DNA of 64,000 nucleotides from JAFGCY01 sp964609245 (GTDB taxonomy: Bacteria; 4484-113; JAFGCY01). Below, in pieces: positions 24,275-36,200 of this stretch. The stretch's first letter is position 1. Every line of letters starts with the position of its first letter. The stretch lies in contig CAZSSB010000005.1 in NCBI GenBank assembly GCA_964609245.1, positions 1 to 64,000 on the forward strand. Reading direction: 5' to 3'. The translations under genes were made by a program, and so were the position numbers. The notes under the pieces are model-generated. The model did not search any database, had not been told where the DNA came from, and saw only the letters and a list, made by a program, of their open reading frames with translations.

Positions 24275-27016
24275 CTACTTGTCGTCAATGATATTCGCCT
24301 GGATTGTGACGAAGACGTGGCTGGTGGACCTGCTGCGCTCCGTCCGGCCGAACAGCGGTCCGATGAACGGCAGCTTACTGAGATAAGGAATCCCCTGGAA
24401 CTGCCACGAGTCGTCCGTGGTCGTCAATCCACCGATCAGCACCGTCTGGCCGTCGATCATGCGCAACACGGTCTGCAGGTCGGTGTCCACCGTCGGCTGG
24501 AACGTCACCTGCTGCCCGTTGGCCGAGGCAACCTGCTCGGGACCGTCGAAGTTCGACAGGCTGATGTCAATGCCCAGCGTAACCCGGCCGCGGTCGTCCA
24601 CCTGCGGGGTGAACTCAAACTCCAGGCCCGCGTCAACCGAGTTGAACTGCGGCTGGTTGATCACCTGGCCATCGGCGGTCACCACCAGCGTTCCGCTCAG
24701 CTGACCGCGCGTCCGCGTGCTGTCAATCGAGGCTGAGAAGCCGTCAATCACCGCGACTTCGGTCTCCGTCAACACCTTGGCCTTGCGGTCCGTCTGCAGG
24801 AACTGGAAGGCCGCAGAGTAGTTCTCATCCAGCATTACGCCGCCCTTCGGCAGCACGTTTACCGACAGCGTACCCAACTCGTAGGCGCCGTTGAGCCGGT
24901 CGTTCTGGGCCGTCGCCGAGAGCAGCCCCCAAACCTCTTCGGGCTGGGCGCTGACCTGATACACGCGGACCTTGATCGCCACCTGTTTGGGCGGCTTGTC
25001 GATCTTGGCGATCAGCGACTGGACGGTGTCCAGCGTCTCGCGCGTGCCGCGCATCACGATCAGCCCGGCCTTGGCCGTTGGCAGCGGAATACCGCCACCG
25101 CCGACGCCACCGCCGCCGCCGCCGGCACCGCCTCCACCGATACCGCCGCCGCCGCCACCGCCGGCGCCACCGCCGCCGCCGGCGCCGCTGCCGACGCCCT
25201 GCAGTGGCTCGCCGATCTGCAACGGATCGAAGTAGTTGTCACGGACGGCGCTGCCGACCATCGCGGAACTCGTGACGGTCGCGCTGTTCCGTTGACCGCC
25301 GCCGCCACTGAAGCCGCCGCCGGAGCTACCGCCGCCGCCGCTGCCGAAGCCGCCACCGGTACCCGTGCCGCCGCCGCCGCCGCGGTAGATGTACCAGCCC
25401 ACGGTCAGAGACGGCAGCAGGTTGAGCTGCGCAAGAATGTCGTACAGCTGGAACGGATCGGCGTAGTGCATCTGGTAGAGGTCGATCTCGTTCTGGCCGG
25501 GAATCTCCTGCTCCAGTCGCTCCTTGCTGGTGATCAGAATGATCGGCTTCGAGTAGGGATCATCTTCGTTGCGGAATACGACCTTCTTGAGATTGTGGGT
25601 CGTCAGCACGATGTCGAGCGCCTGGTCAAACGGCACGTTATCAAAGCGTCCCACGATCGAGCCGCCACCGGAGCCCAGCTGCGGATCGAAGATCCCCGCG
25701 CTGCGGAAACCCGGTCCGCCCTGCCCGCCGGGTAGCTGTCCCGGATCGAGTGGATCGCGGCTGGAGGTGCCAATCGGCGGATCCAGCCAATAGGGATCGA
25801 TGATGATCGAGATACCGCTGATCTGGCTCAGGAACATCAGGAACCCGTAGAGGCTGAAGCCGGCCGCGGCCTCCAGGTTGACCCGCACGTCACTGAGCTG
25901 CTCTTCCTCACCCGGGAAGCCCGGCAGTTCGTATGTGCCGTAGGCGTCGCCGCCCTCACGGGCGTTCTGGCCGTAGCGGTAAGCATCGGCGCGGGCCTTG
26001 GTCAGGATCTGCTCAACGGATGGGATGTTCTGGGGAGTACCGCTGAAACCTGTCGGACCGGCCATCTGCTCCGGCGCGAATCCGCCGGCGGCAGCGCTCA
26101 TCGACGTCCCGATCGAGGGCACGGCCGTCGGTCCCGGGGCCGGCTTGGGGGCCGACGTGCCGGCGGCCGGCTTGGCCGGCGCACTGGCCAGCTCACTGAC
26201 CGGCTGACCGAAGGTCAGCACCACGTTGCCGCCCTCCTCACGCTGATTCACCAGCGCCATGCCGGACCTGAGGCTCGCGCGGACTTCCAGCCCGGTGGTG
26301 CTCTTCGCAGGCACCACCTCGACATGGGTCACCTCGCCCTTGAGGTCCTTATGGACCATGCCGGTCAGGCCCGCGGTGTCCACCGCTCCGGGAATGACCA
26401 CGTCGACCCGCGGCGGGAAAGACCTCGGGACCACCTGGTATTCCGATCCAGCCAGACCGGTCATCGTCAACGTCCGGCCGCTGGGATCGAACTGCACGTC
26501 CTGGAGCACGGTGCTGCCGGCGGCGACAACCGGAACGGGCTCAGTACTGCCGGCGATCACGGGTAACGCGTCCCCTGCGCTACCGCTCAGCCAGGCCGTC
26601 CTGAACGGCGTCCGGGCACTGCCGGCACTGAACACCTCCACCACGGTGCGGCCCTCGCCGACGACCGCCTCGCGATAGACCGCTTCCCCGTCGCTGGGCA
26701 CGGAATCCGCAAGGTTCATCGTCAGCAGGAACCCTTCCGCCAGTGGGCTGATCGACACTTCAGTCACAAGGTCGCCGGCAACCGACGGCGCGTCCGGAAC
26801 CGCTCCTTCAAAGCGGTAGAGCGCCTCGAGACGACTTGGGCGAAGCTTGTGAACGACGAAATCGGATATTAGCGCCTCACCGTCAACACTGAGGACAACC
26901 GCGTCGCGATCGTTCAGATCGAGCAGTGTGACCTCCGCCGGGCCGGCTCCCCAACCGACTCCGACGAGGCAGAGCGCCCATACAAGTGCTAATATCCCAA
27001 CCGCTCCCCTTTTCAT
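24275..27016 (-). CDS. pilQ: type IV pilus secretin
   Basis: A 913-residue protein: signal peptide (1-23), two AMIN-like regions (about 28-115 and 165-270), an STN/N0 domain (about 385-412, ending SIIIDPYW), an N1-type domain, and a C-terminal secretin domain (about 745-908) with 'IPYLSKLPFIGPLFGR', the usual secretin closing motif. Two very Gly-rich tracts lie at about 545-650 on either side of a short segment, longer than typical linkers. It forms the outer-membrane pore for the pilus or pseudopilus. ATG 27016 has GAGGAG 7 bases upstream. First gene of the operon pilQ-pilMN-pilO-pilP, an order reversed relative to the usual pilMNOPQ. Confidence 0.92.
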   Translation of the reverse strand: MKRGAVGILALVWALCLVGVGWGAGPAEVTLLDLNDRDAVVLSVDGEALISDFVVHKLRPSRLEALYRFEGAVPDAPSVAGDLVTEVSISPLAEGFLLTMNLADSVPSDGEAVYREAVVGEGRTVVEVFSAGSARTPFRTAWLSGSAGDALPVIAGSTEPVPVVAAGSTVLQDVQFDPSGRTLTMTGLAGSEYQVVPRSFPPRVDVVIPGAVDTAGLTGMVHKDLKGEVTHVEVVPAKSTTGLEVRASLRSGMALVNQREEGGNVVLTFGQPVSELASAPAKPAAGTSAPKPAPGPTAVPSIGTSMSAAAGGFAPEQMAGPTGFSGTPQNIPSVEQILTKARADAYRYGQNAREGGDAYGTYELPGFPGEEEQLSDVRVNLEAAAGFSLYGFLMFLSQISGISIIIDPYWLDPPIGTSSRDPLDPGQLPGGQGGPGFRSAGIFDPQLGSGGGSIVGRFDNVPFDQALDIVLTTHNLKKVVFRNEDDPYSKPIILITSKERLEQEIPGQNEIDLYQMHYADPFQLYDILAQLNLLPSLTVGWYIYRGGGGGTGTGGGFGSGGGGSSGGGFSGGGGQRNSATVTSSAMVGSAVRDNYFDPLQIGEPLQGVGSGAGGGGGAGGGGGGGIGGGGAGGGGGGVGGGGIPLPTAKAGLIVMRGTRETLDTVQSLIAKIDKPPKQVAIKVRVYQVSAQPEEVWGLLSATAQNDRLNGAYELGTLSVNVLPKGGVMLDENYSAAFQFLQTDRKAKVLTETEVAVIDGFSASIDSTRTRGQLSGTLVVTADGQVINQPQFNSVDAGLEFEFTPQVDDRGRVTLGIDISLSNFDGPEQVASANGQQVTFQPTVDTDLQTVLRMIDGQTVLIGGLTTTDDSWQFQGIPYLSKLPFIGPLFGRTERSRSTSHVFVTIQANIIDDK

Positions 27017-27031
27017 CACAATACTCCTCAC

Positions 27032-27044
27032 GGAGGGATCCTCC
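27032..27044 (-). promoter_or_regulatory. small hairpin next to the pilQ ribosome-binding site
   Basis: GGAGG (27032-27036) and CCTCC (27040-27044) around a 3-base loop, just upstream of the GAGGAG Shine-Dalgarno. It could compete with ribosome binding. Confidence 0.35.
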
Positions 27045-27136
27045 TAAACAATATCTTCCGCCGCCCGCGGCCGCAGGCGACGACATCTCGTGCGGCGCCA
27101 AACAATAGCCCAGAGAGCTACCATTTGAATTCTGGT

Positions 27137-27165
27137 ATTCTAGGTTATCCACACCTATATGTCAA
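27137..27165 (-). promoter_or_regulatory. consensus sigma70 promoter of the pil operon (TTGACA-N17-TAGAAT)
   Basis: On the minus strand TTGACA (27165-27160) and TAGAAT (27142-27137) are separated by exactly 17 bases, the best promoter in the window. Transcription should start near 27130, leaving a leader of about 110 bases before pilQ. Confidence 0.85.
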
Positions 27166-27196
27166 TCAAGAAACCCAGTGCCGATTGGCAGCAGAA

Positions 27197-27224
27197 GGGG
27201 CCCCCACACTGTGGTGAGAGCCCC
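27197..27224 (-). terminator. imperfect hairpin after the giant gspK-like gene
   Basis: GGGGC (27197-27201) pairs with GCCCC (27220-27224), with further pairing of CCCAC and GTGG inside. It lies 44 bases after the stop of the giant gene and before the pilQ promoter. Confidence 0.5.
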
Positions 27225-27267
27225 GAATAGACCTCAGAAACCGGCTCAGCAGCCCATCAGCCGCCGA

Positions 27268-30200
27268 TCAGTTGGTGTCATCCCTGTACCATAGGATCCG
27301 ATAGCTCAGATCGCGGTCCCGTGACGTCAGACCCGCGCCCTGGAGCACATCGTCCAGCACCTCGGCGTCGCGCCGCGACCAGAGCGGGCCGACGTCGACA
27401 ACCGCCACCTTGCTGCGGTCGCGGCTGATCTTGGCCGTGTCGACCAGTGCACCGGCCGCCCCGCCACTGGCGGTCACCGCCCCGCTGGCCTCCACGCGGT
27501 ATACGTAGCTCCGGCAGGTGACATAGGGCGCGATATCATCAAGGTAGTTGGCGATCGGGATGAACTCGCCGCGCTCGTCGTCCCAGCGCGCGGCGTAGCG
27601 GAACGCCGACGGCCCGCTGAAGACCTGATAGGTGGTCGCCGACGGGTTGCTGTCGAAGTCCGCATCGTCAGGCGTAAAGCCGTCGGAGTCGAGCTCCAGG
27701 TAGTAGTTGCCGCTAGTGTCGTCCAGCGGGAACGTCCGGGCATCGGCCGGCCCCTCAATAACCTTGTACAGATCGAACAGGTTCCGGAACGGTGGGTTGG
27801 GAATGTAGCTGTAGGCCGTCACGTCGTTGCTGTCGATGATGCCGATCTCGTTGCGCGCGTCCTGCGGTTCACCGAATGTACCGGGCACGGCATCGAAGGT
27901 GAAGCTGGTGATGTTGCCCGCGTTGTCGACCGTCAACTGGACGTCGTACTCCCCGCCGGGATAGGTGAAGTAGTTGCGCGCGTCGAACGCCCAGCGCGAG
28001 TAGTGATCGTTGCCGACCTGATACAGCCCGGAGCCGGACCACTCGCTCATCTCGCCGGCGCGATCCGTCTCCCAGTGACCGTTGTGCACCAGGTCGTTCA
28101 GGTACTTCGCGTAGTTGCTGACCGGCTCGTAGATGTCGACCTGGAACGTCTGCCACTGCCCCGGACTGATCTCGGCCGTCAGCAGCACGTCAGCCTGCCA
28201 GCGATCCCGCACGACGGCGATGTCGCTGGGCGAGTAGAACTGGTAAGCGTCCGGATCGATGTTGTAGTAGCCGGCCACCGCGTGGTCCCAGGCGTTGTTG
28301 ATGTCGTTGCTGTCGCTGTTGTCCGGCGCCGCGAGATCGTTGTTGCGGTCGGCCAGCCCGTATTCGTGCGGGTTGGTGCCGTCCCAGGGGCCGATCACCG
28401 GCAGGTGGTCGACGCGGAACGCCCCGCCCAGTTCGGGATAGCCGCCGGTGTAGCCGGTCTGCGTGTAGCCGAACTCATCGCTGGCATCCGGCGCCGCCGG
28501 CTTGTGCAGGTCGTAGTAGGCCGTGCGGTAGCGAATCACCTTCTGCGCCAGAGCCCTGGCCTCGGCCTCGCTGAGGTAAACGTCATCTCTTTCGTCGCGG
28601 ACCACGCGGAAGTTGTCAGCGGTGCCGTCACCGTCGACGTCACCGACGTCCACGTCGTAGTCGTAGTCGCGCTCCTTGATGATGCGCCTGAACAGCGCCG
28701 TCAGCACGTCCTCGGAAGCGGTGTTGATGTTGATGCGCCCCATGGTGAACGTGTCGTAGAAGTCCTGGATGCGGTCCTCGCCCTGAGCGTCGAGCGTGTA
28801 GTTGGCGTAGTACAGCGGCTGGGACAGCGGATCGCGCGTGGCGTACAGGCCGTAGCTGCGGAAGGACGGATTCGGGTCGGTGGTCAGCACGTCGCCCAGC
28901 ACCTGCAGGTCGGCCTCCATCAGGCGGCCGCCGCTGAGGTCGGCGCTCGGCACGTTGGAGTAGTTGTCAGTGCCGGTGCTGTCGATGTTGAGGAACGGAT
29001 CCACCCAGATGCGAACGGCGTGCATCGGACGCCCCTCGCCGTCGCGCATCACCTGCGGCGCCGAATCGCCGTAGGTGCTGGGCATTAGGTACCCGCTGGC
29101 GAAGACGTCCTCGGTGCGGGTCACGATCGCCCCGTCGTTGTCGCTGGCCAGCAGCTGCACGTAGTAGTTGCCGGCCTCCGGCACCACGAACTCGGCCGGA
29201 TTGTCAGTATCCAGACCGACCGGCAGCCGCGGATCGTCCGGAATCCCGTTGCGTCCGAAGGTGTTCGCCCGGTAAGCGTTGCGGTTGTGGGAGCCGATCA
29301 CTTCGCCGTCGACGTTGACGAGCTGCAGGGTTACGTTGTAGGCCTGCGCCCCGCCGGTCGGCCCGCCGCCGATTTCCCGTCCGCCGCTGATCGCGTAATG
29401 GACGTAGACGATGAACGGGGCCACGCCGCTGGCCGGAGTGACCAGCAGCGTCGCGTTCAGCGGGATGGTCTCGGCGATCTCGACCGTCGTCGAATCGGTG
29501 TCGGTAGCCGGTCCCGCGGAGCTGTCGGTGACGGTCACCGAGCTGTTGTAGCTGCCCGCCTGGTTGAAGCTCCACGGCACCACGGTCTCGTTGCCCTGAT
29601 TGAGGGTGCGCGTGACGTCCGTGCTGCCGTCGCCGTCGAGATCGAAGCTCAGGCTGTAGGGTGGCGTCCCGCCGTCGACAAAGACCGCGTACTGGATCTC
29701 GCTGCCCACCGACGAGCTGGGCGGATTGGCCATCATGCTGACGCTGAGCGTCGGCGTCACGATGTTGAACTCGCGCTGGCAGGCGGTGAACTGCCCGGCG
29801 CCGTCGCTGACCACCAGCCAGACCCGATAGCGGCCCGAGCCGTCGTCGCCGCCGCCATACCAGGCTTCATCGGAGATATCCAGCCACGGGCTAAGCAGCG
29901 GGCTGGGCGCCTGCGAACTCGGCCCGGCGCCGTAAGCGCCGTCCAGCCCGACGAAGCCGATCGACGCACCCGTGTATTTCTCGACGAACCACCGGTAGGT
30001 GTAGGCCGCCGACTGCGAAGCGCCGCCCGTGACGTAACTGGTCAGCTCCACCAGCTGGCTGTTACTGCCCACCAGCGGGCTGACCGTGAAGTCCGCCACC
30101 AGCGGGCGCTGCTCCGTATCGCCGCCCTGTACGCGATCCCCCCAGAAGAAGGGCTGGCTGTCGAAGGCGAAGGCGCGTTCCTCAGGCGGCAGGTCGTCGG

Positions 30201-33200
30201 TGACGAAGCCGAAGCCGTTGTAGACGCCGCGGTCGGCGCGGTAGTAGTTGAACGACCCCGAGACTTCGGTGCGCCCCACGCCGTTGACCGCCGCCGGGAA
30301 GCTGGCGCCCTGGATGATGCCGGCGCCCGGCACGTTCATCAGATTCTGCCCGTTGAGGAACAGGAATTCGTGGTAGTTGACCGGATTGTCGCCCAACGGC
30401 GACTCGTTCTCACCGGCGATCCAGCGCGTATCGGCGTTGGCGTCGGACACCCAGTTCAGCGCCGAACCGGCGCCGTGCACGCCCTGGTGCCGCATGCTGG
30501 TCACGCCGACGTTGTTGGCGTTGACGAACGGCTTGGTGTAGCTGACCCACGTCGCCAGCGTATCCGGATAGTCCTCCATGCCCGGCGGGATCAGCATCTG
30601 ATCGCCGGCGGAATACGTGCGGCTGACCAGATTGGTGGTGCCGGCCAGCGGCCGGTCCATCAGATTGGTGGTGAACGAGTAGCTGACTTCCGTGCAGACG
30701 CGGTGCCAGCTGGAGTTGTCCCAGCCGCTGACGTTCAGCGTGGTCAGGTCGGTGTCGTAGTCGTCCCCGCCCACCGTCACGACCGGCAGGCTATAGGGTC
30801 CATAGGTGTTGGAGAAGGCCACGCCCCGCGGCGTCGCCACCACGTAGTAGGTCGCCACCGTCGGCGCACCGCCGGGACTACCGACCGGCCCGGCCAGCTC
30901 CGCCGCTACGAAGGCGTGGGTGATCTCTACCGACTCGATTTCGATGCCGTTGACCGCGCCGTCCAGCCGGCTGGTCTGGCCCACGGCATAGGAGCCGTCC
31001 ACCACGGAGTCGCCGTCCCAGTCCACCAGCACGGTGGTCGGGTTGTCCGGCGTCGGGTCGAGGTCGTAGGGGAAGGTCAGTTCGACGTTGAAGTCGACCG
31101 GGGCGCGCAGGTCGGCGTAGGTTGCGTCGGCCCAGGCACCGGTGCCGAAGCCGTCGGCCGTATAGATTCCATACTGGAAGCCGATGCGCAGCTGGTTGGC
31201 CGGCATGCTGACGCGCCAGGTGTCACCCGGCACCCAGGCAGGCGGCGGGGCGCCGGCTCCGACCGGATTGATCCTCAGCTGATCGCCGACGTTGATGATG
31301 CCGCTGCCGCCCAGCTGCCGGAGCTCCAGGTCGCTCGGCCCCGGCACGCCGATGATCCGCCAGATCGAGCTGCTGGTGTCGTTGTGCAGGATTGTGCCCG
31401 GCGGATTGGCCCAGGCCGGATTGGCTGCGATGTTGATCGTGATCTGCGCGTCCACGCCCGGGGGCAGCGGCCCGCCGCTGACGGCGGTCACCACCGCCGG
31501 CGTCTGGCCCACCGGAGGTCCGGTGTACGTTACGCGGATCTGGTCGGCGGCCAGCGCGGCGTCGGTGTTGTAGTCATCCAGCACCAGCCAGGGCGAGTTG
31601 CCGTTGGTGACGTTGATGATTGTGTCACCGGGGAACGGGGTATTGTTCGCCAGAACGCCGCCCATGTGAACGCCGGTCGCCAGGCTGGCGCCGTCTCCGA
31701 CCCAGTCGTAGTTGTTGTCCTCGATGACGTACGTCGCGCCGGGCACGAAGCCGGGCAGGACGGTGTCGACCGCGCCGATGCGCGTGACCACGCTGCCGTT
31801 GTTCAGGCCAACGGAGAAGCTCGGATCAGCGGGATCGTGCAGCGTCAGCTGCGTGGCACTGTCGACGTAGCGGACATCGGCCGTCGCGTCCGGCGGCGGC
31901 GGGATGCCGTCATCGTCCCGCTCCTCGAGCAGCACCAGGTCGCCCTCGCGAACGCCGAAGCGTCCGGCGTTGATGAAGTCGGCGTTGGCGTCGACCAGCG
32001 TGATGCCGCTCAGATCGGTCGCGGTGGCCGTGCCGCGGGTGACCAGGAAGCCACCCTCGTCGCTGTCCGGTGAGCCGTTCAAATCGACCTGCCACTTGCG
32101 CACCAGGCCGGTGCCGGCTCCGCCGGTCGCCGAACCGAATGACACGCCGGTGCTGGGATCGGCGGTGAACGTCTCACTGCGCAGGTCGATCTCCGGGAAG
32201 ATGCTGACCAGCAGGGCCGAAGTGCCCTCGTCATCGCTGAAGGACACCGGCCGGACGATGCGGTAGGCATCGCCGACCGCCCAGGCCGAGCCGCCGTTGA
32301 GCAGCGCGGTGCGGATCTCGACGTTGCTATAGACCTCCAGCACGCTGGCGGACTCATTGGGCACCACCGTCAGGTTGATGATCCGATCGCCGACGCGCAC
32401 GCCGTCGCTGAGGAACGAGGCGCCGGCATCGGTGAAGCTGGCCTGCGGGTTGGCCCCGCCGAGCGCGGTCACCGTACCGGTGGAGATGACCAGCTCGCGG
32501 TCGTCCATCGGCCGGCGGTCCTTGACGGTGATCAGCTGGTGGCTGACCGCCTGCCGGCCGCTGATCAGATCCGTGACGTACAGCGTCGCCATGTAGTTGC
32601 CGATGCCGTCGGCGGCGTAGTCGTGGGTAATCCCCTGCTGTGCGCCGCGGATCTCGCCCGGCGCGCTGGGGTTGGCCATCGTGTTGAAGGAGTAGTCGAT
32701 GTGGCCGTCGCCCTGGTAGTCAAGATCGAAGCTGAGATAGGTCGGATCGTTGGCCGACAGCTTGCCGATCAGGTCGAACGTCACGTCGAAGCCAGTCTGG
32801 AAGAAGACCCGCTCGCTGGTGCCGTCCGGCGTCGTCACCGTCAGGAAGCCCGATCGCGCACCGTCCGGCACCCGAACGTAGAGCGCCATCTGGCGGTACA
32901 GGATGCCGCCGATGTTGAGCACCTCACCGTCGTCGAAGACGGCCAGGCCCTGGGCGGTCAGGCCGCCGCCGAAGGTGACGATGTTGTCCGAGGCGGCGCC
33001 GTCAGGATGCGGCGCGGGGATTCCGCCCGGCGCGGGCGGCGTCGGCGCGGCGAAGTTGTAGCCGCGGATCACGATCACCTCGCCGTTGGCCGCCACATCG
33101 GGCTCCAGGGCGCTCTTGACGGTGGTGTCGGGATGAAGGCCGATCGCGCCGATGAACGGCTGATTGGCGCCGCCCGATCCCTGCGGATTGTCGCCGATCG

Positions 33201-36200
33201 GGGCATTGCCGTTGCCCGGCGGCGAGGCGTGCAGCACCGCCATCGGAGTGCGGGCGATGCCGCTTGTACTCGGAGTGCCCATCCCGCCCGTGCCAGCGTC
33301 GGACAGCGTCACCATCGCCACATCGTGGGCGATGGTCGAGCTCGCGAAGCCCGGGCTGCTCGAGGCGCGGTCGAGCACGTAGCAGTGCACGAAGTACACG
33401 CCGTCGGCGTCGGGAATGCCATCCCCGCCGATCGAGCCGTCGCGGTTGTCGTAACGGTCGAATGTGTGGAATTCGAAAGTCGGATTCGGCTCGTTGCTGA
33501 CCATCGCGATCGACGACGCGCCGGCGGCCCCCGGATTGTCAGCATCGATGCTGACGTAGGGCGAGCCGCTGTCGACGATCTCCGTGCCGACGATCATGTC
33601 CAGCGTGGCCGAGCTGTCTCCGTAGCGCGGACGGTGGATCTCCCAGCGGTAGCTGTAGCCGCCCTCCCCACCGTCGACACCCGCCGAGCAGACGAAGCCC
33701 TTGCGGTTGTCTTCCAGCGCCCTGAGGTTGATGCTGGCGTTCATGCTCGGCGGGATGCCGGCCGAGCCGCCCGGCGAGGCGTCGCCGCCCACCACGATCT
33801 GGGTGTAGACCAGATCGCTGGCCGGCGCGCCCGCGCTGTCGATCACCTGCAGTTCGACCCAGTACTCGCCGCCATAGCCGTTGCCGCTGCCCATGCCCAG
33901 CGAGACCGGATCGAAGGTGAATTCCTCGTCGATATCGTTTGAAACCCTCGTCTGGGAAGCGATCACCGAGCCGACGACGGTATCGTCGTAGGCCAGACCC
34001 GGCGGTGTCAGCCGCGACGGACGCGGCGGCACGCCCAGGCCGGGCCAGCCGGTGATATCCACCACGCCGCCGTCCGGGCCGGTGTAGGGGTTCACCCCGC
34101 CGGCACCGGAGCCGAGCCCCGGATCGAGGATGCGCACGCGGTAGGTGTACGGCATGGTGCCGCCAGTGGCACTGGCGAACACGCGCGCCGTCGCATCGTC
34201 GGACCACAGCGACGGCTCCTCGGCCGCGATCTGAGCCTCGACGATCGGGCTGGACGCGATCAGCGTAACCGAGACGGTGTCGGTGGCGAAGCCCACGGTG
34301 CCCGGTACGGGATAGCCCCCGCCGTAGATGGGATCAGCCGGGAAGCTGGGTGGCAGCTGGACTTCGTCGCCCAGCACCACCGGCGGCGGCAGGGCCGCCG
34401 GATTAGTGTAGTCGCCGGCCGGCAGCGGCAGATAAGGCACGCCGCCGAAGCTGTCACTGAAGGTGCGCAGGTCGTAGAGCCGCAGCGTAACGGTTGGCGT
34501 ATCCGGAGTGATGCGGATCACCCGTGGGTCGCCGGTCTGCCAGCCATGGGGCGGCCAGGTGCCGTCGTAGCTGTCGGGCACGCCGCCGTAGTCCCAGTCA
34601 TACAGCAGATAGCGTCCGCCGCGCGTCTCGGCGCCGCCGTAGGCCGAGCGCAGCTCGAACTGGTCGCCGGCGATGCGGACCGGCAGCACGTCCACGCGGA
34701 ACGGGATGTCGGCTTCTTGGTTATACTGCAGGTAGACCTGGGAGACGTCGTCCGTCCGGACGTTCGGCAGGGCCTCGGCATCGGCGACGGGATCCCAGCG
34801 GCGAACCTCCACGCGGGCGGTCAGATACGGATCGCCCTCGGCGTCAAACGCCCAGGCCTCGCGCTCGGCCGCGGTGCTGAACTGCGGACCCGGATATGCG
34901 GTCTCACCGTCCAGCGTCGCCGTGTTCCAGTAGCTGTTCTCCAGCGGGCGCCCGTCGGCGTCCGTGCCCGCTTCATACCACGCGGTGGTCGGCTCCGGCA
35001 CGTCGTCCCAGCCGAACCGGCGCTGCAGATCGCCGCTGCCGCCGAGCGGCCCCAGCGTGCTGCTGAAGGCCGGCGCCTGGGTGAACATGTAGCCGAGCAC
35101 ATCCAGGTTGTTGAAGTTGTCGTGCGCCACGATCGTGACCTTGCTGCTGGTACTGTCCGCACCGGCACCGACAGCCTGCAGCTGCATCGGGGTCAGCGGA
35201 ATCACCGCCGTCAGGTCGGCGGAGCCCGGCGCCCAGTTGAGACCGGGGCGGTTGCCGATCGTGAAGTACAGGTAGTAGAGCACCGCGTTCATGTCGGGCT
35301 CGTCGCCCGTCCCGGGCCGGTTGTCCGGACCATCGGGATTGATGTTGGACATGTACCAACCGAGGTCGACGACGTCGCTGAAGGCGATGTAGTAGTTCAC
35401 CGCCCCGAACTCCTCGGGAATGCTGGTGTCCACGTTGTTGTTGGAGCTGTCGAGGTTGTAGCGGAAGTCCGAGGGAGGCGTGGCCATCAGGCTGACGCTC
35501 ATCCGCCCGAACTCATAGCGCGGGACGTCCAGCAGGTCGGCCACGGTGTCGAAGCCGCCGTAGTTGATCAGGTTTTCGTAGTCGAAGTTGCCCGGACCGT
35601 GGGGGCGAACGAACGGATCGACGTTCTCGCCGGCGAACGTGTACGGGTTGTTGTGCGACTGCATCCAGTCTGCAAGCAGGCTGGAGAACGGTCCGAAGAT
35701 CTGGACGAACCACGGCGCGCCGAATCCGAAGAAACTGCCGATGCCGCGGTTGGCCGCGGGCCGCCAGGCGCCGCTGTCGGGGTTGTACGTGTAGTCGTCT
35801 TCCTCGAAGTACGTGCCGTTGCGGTACATCAGGATTGACAGGCAGCTCTCCAGCGAGAACGACGTGTTCAGCGCCGGATAGCCCGCGCCTGGGAAGTCGC
35901 TGCCGCCCGCCGTCCAGTCTTCCTGGTGGCCGGAGCCGCCCACGTTGTATGGATGGGAGAAACCGGTGCTGTCGACATTGCCGTCCGGGTCGCGGTGCGG
36001 AGCCAGCACCGAAGGACTGGTCGTGTTGGTCAGATCGTAGCGCGGATCGGTGTTGGGCACCAGGTGGTCCTCAGCGCCGGCGCGGCCGAGGCGGTCCACC
36101 GGCGGCAGCGTGACCTTGTAGCGCAGCGTCCGCGGCAGATGCTCGCGCACGTAGGCGTACATCTCGGAGGCCGCGTCGCGGTAGTCGTCGAGCGTGATAC

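Noticed and set aside
25080..25380. Repeated GCC/GCCGCC pattern resembling a satellite
   Set aside because: Explained as codons of the glycine-rich tracts in PilQ; it is in frame and is not a CRISPR or tandem DNA repeat.
29287..32073. Plus-strand frame of about 928 codons inside the giant gspK-like gene
   Set aside because: Antisense shadow of an uninterrupted coding frame; Val/Arg/Asp-biased and without recognisable protein features.
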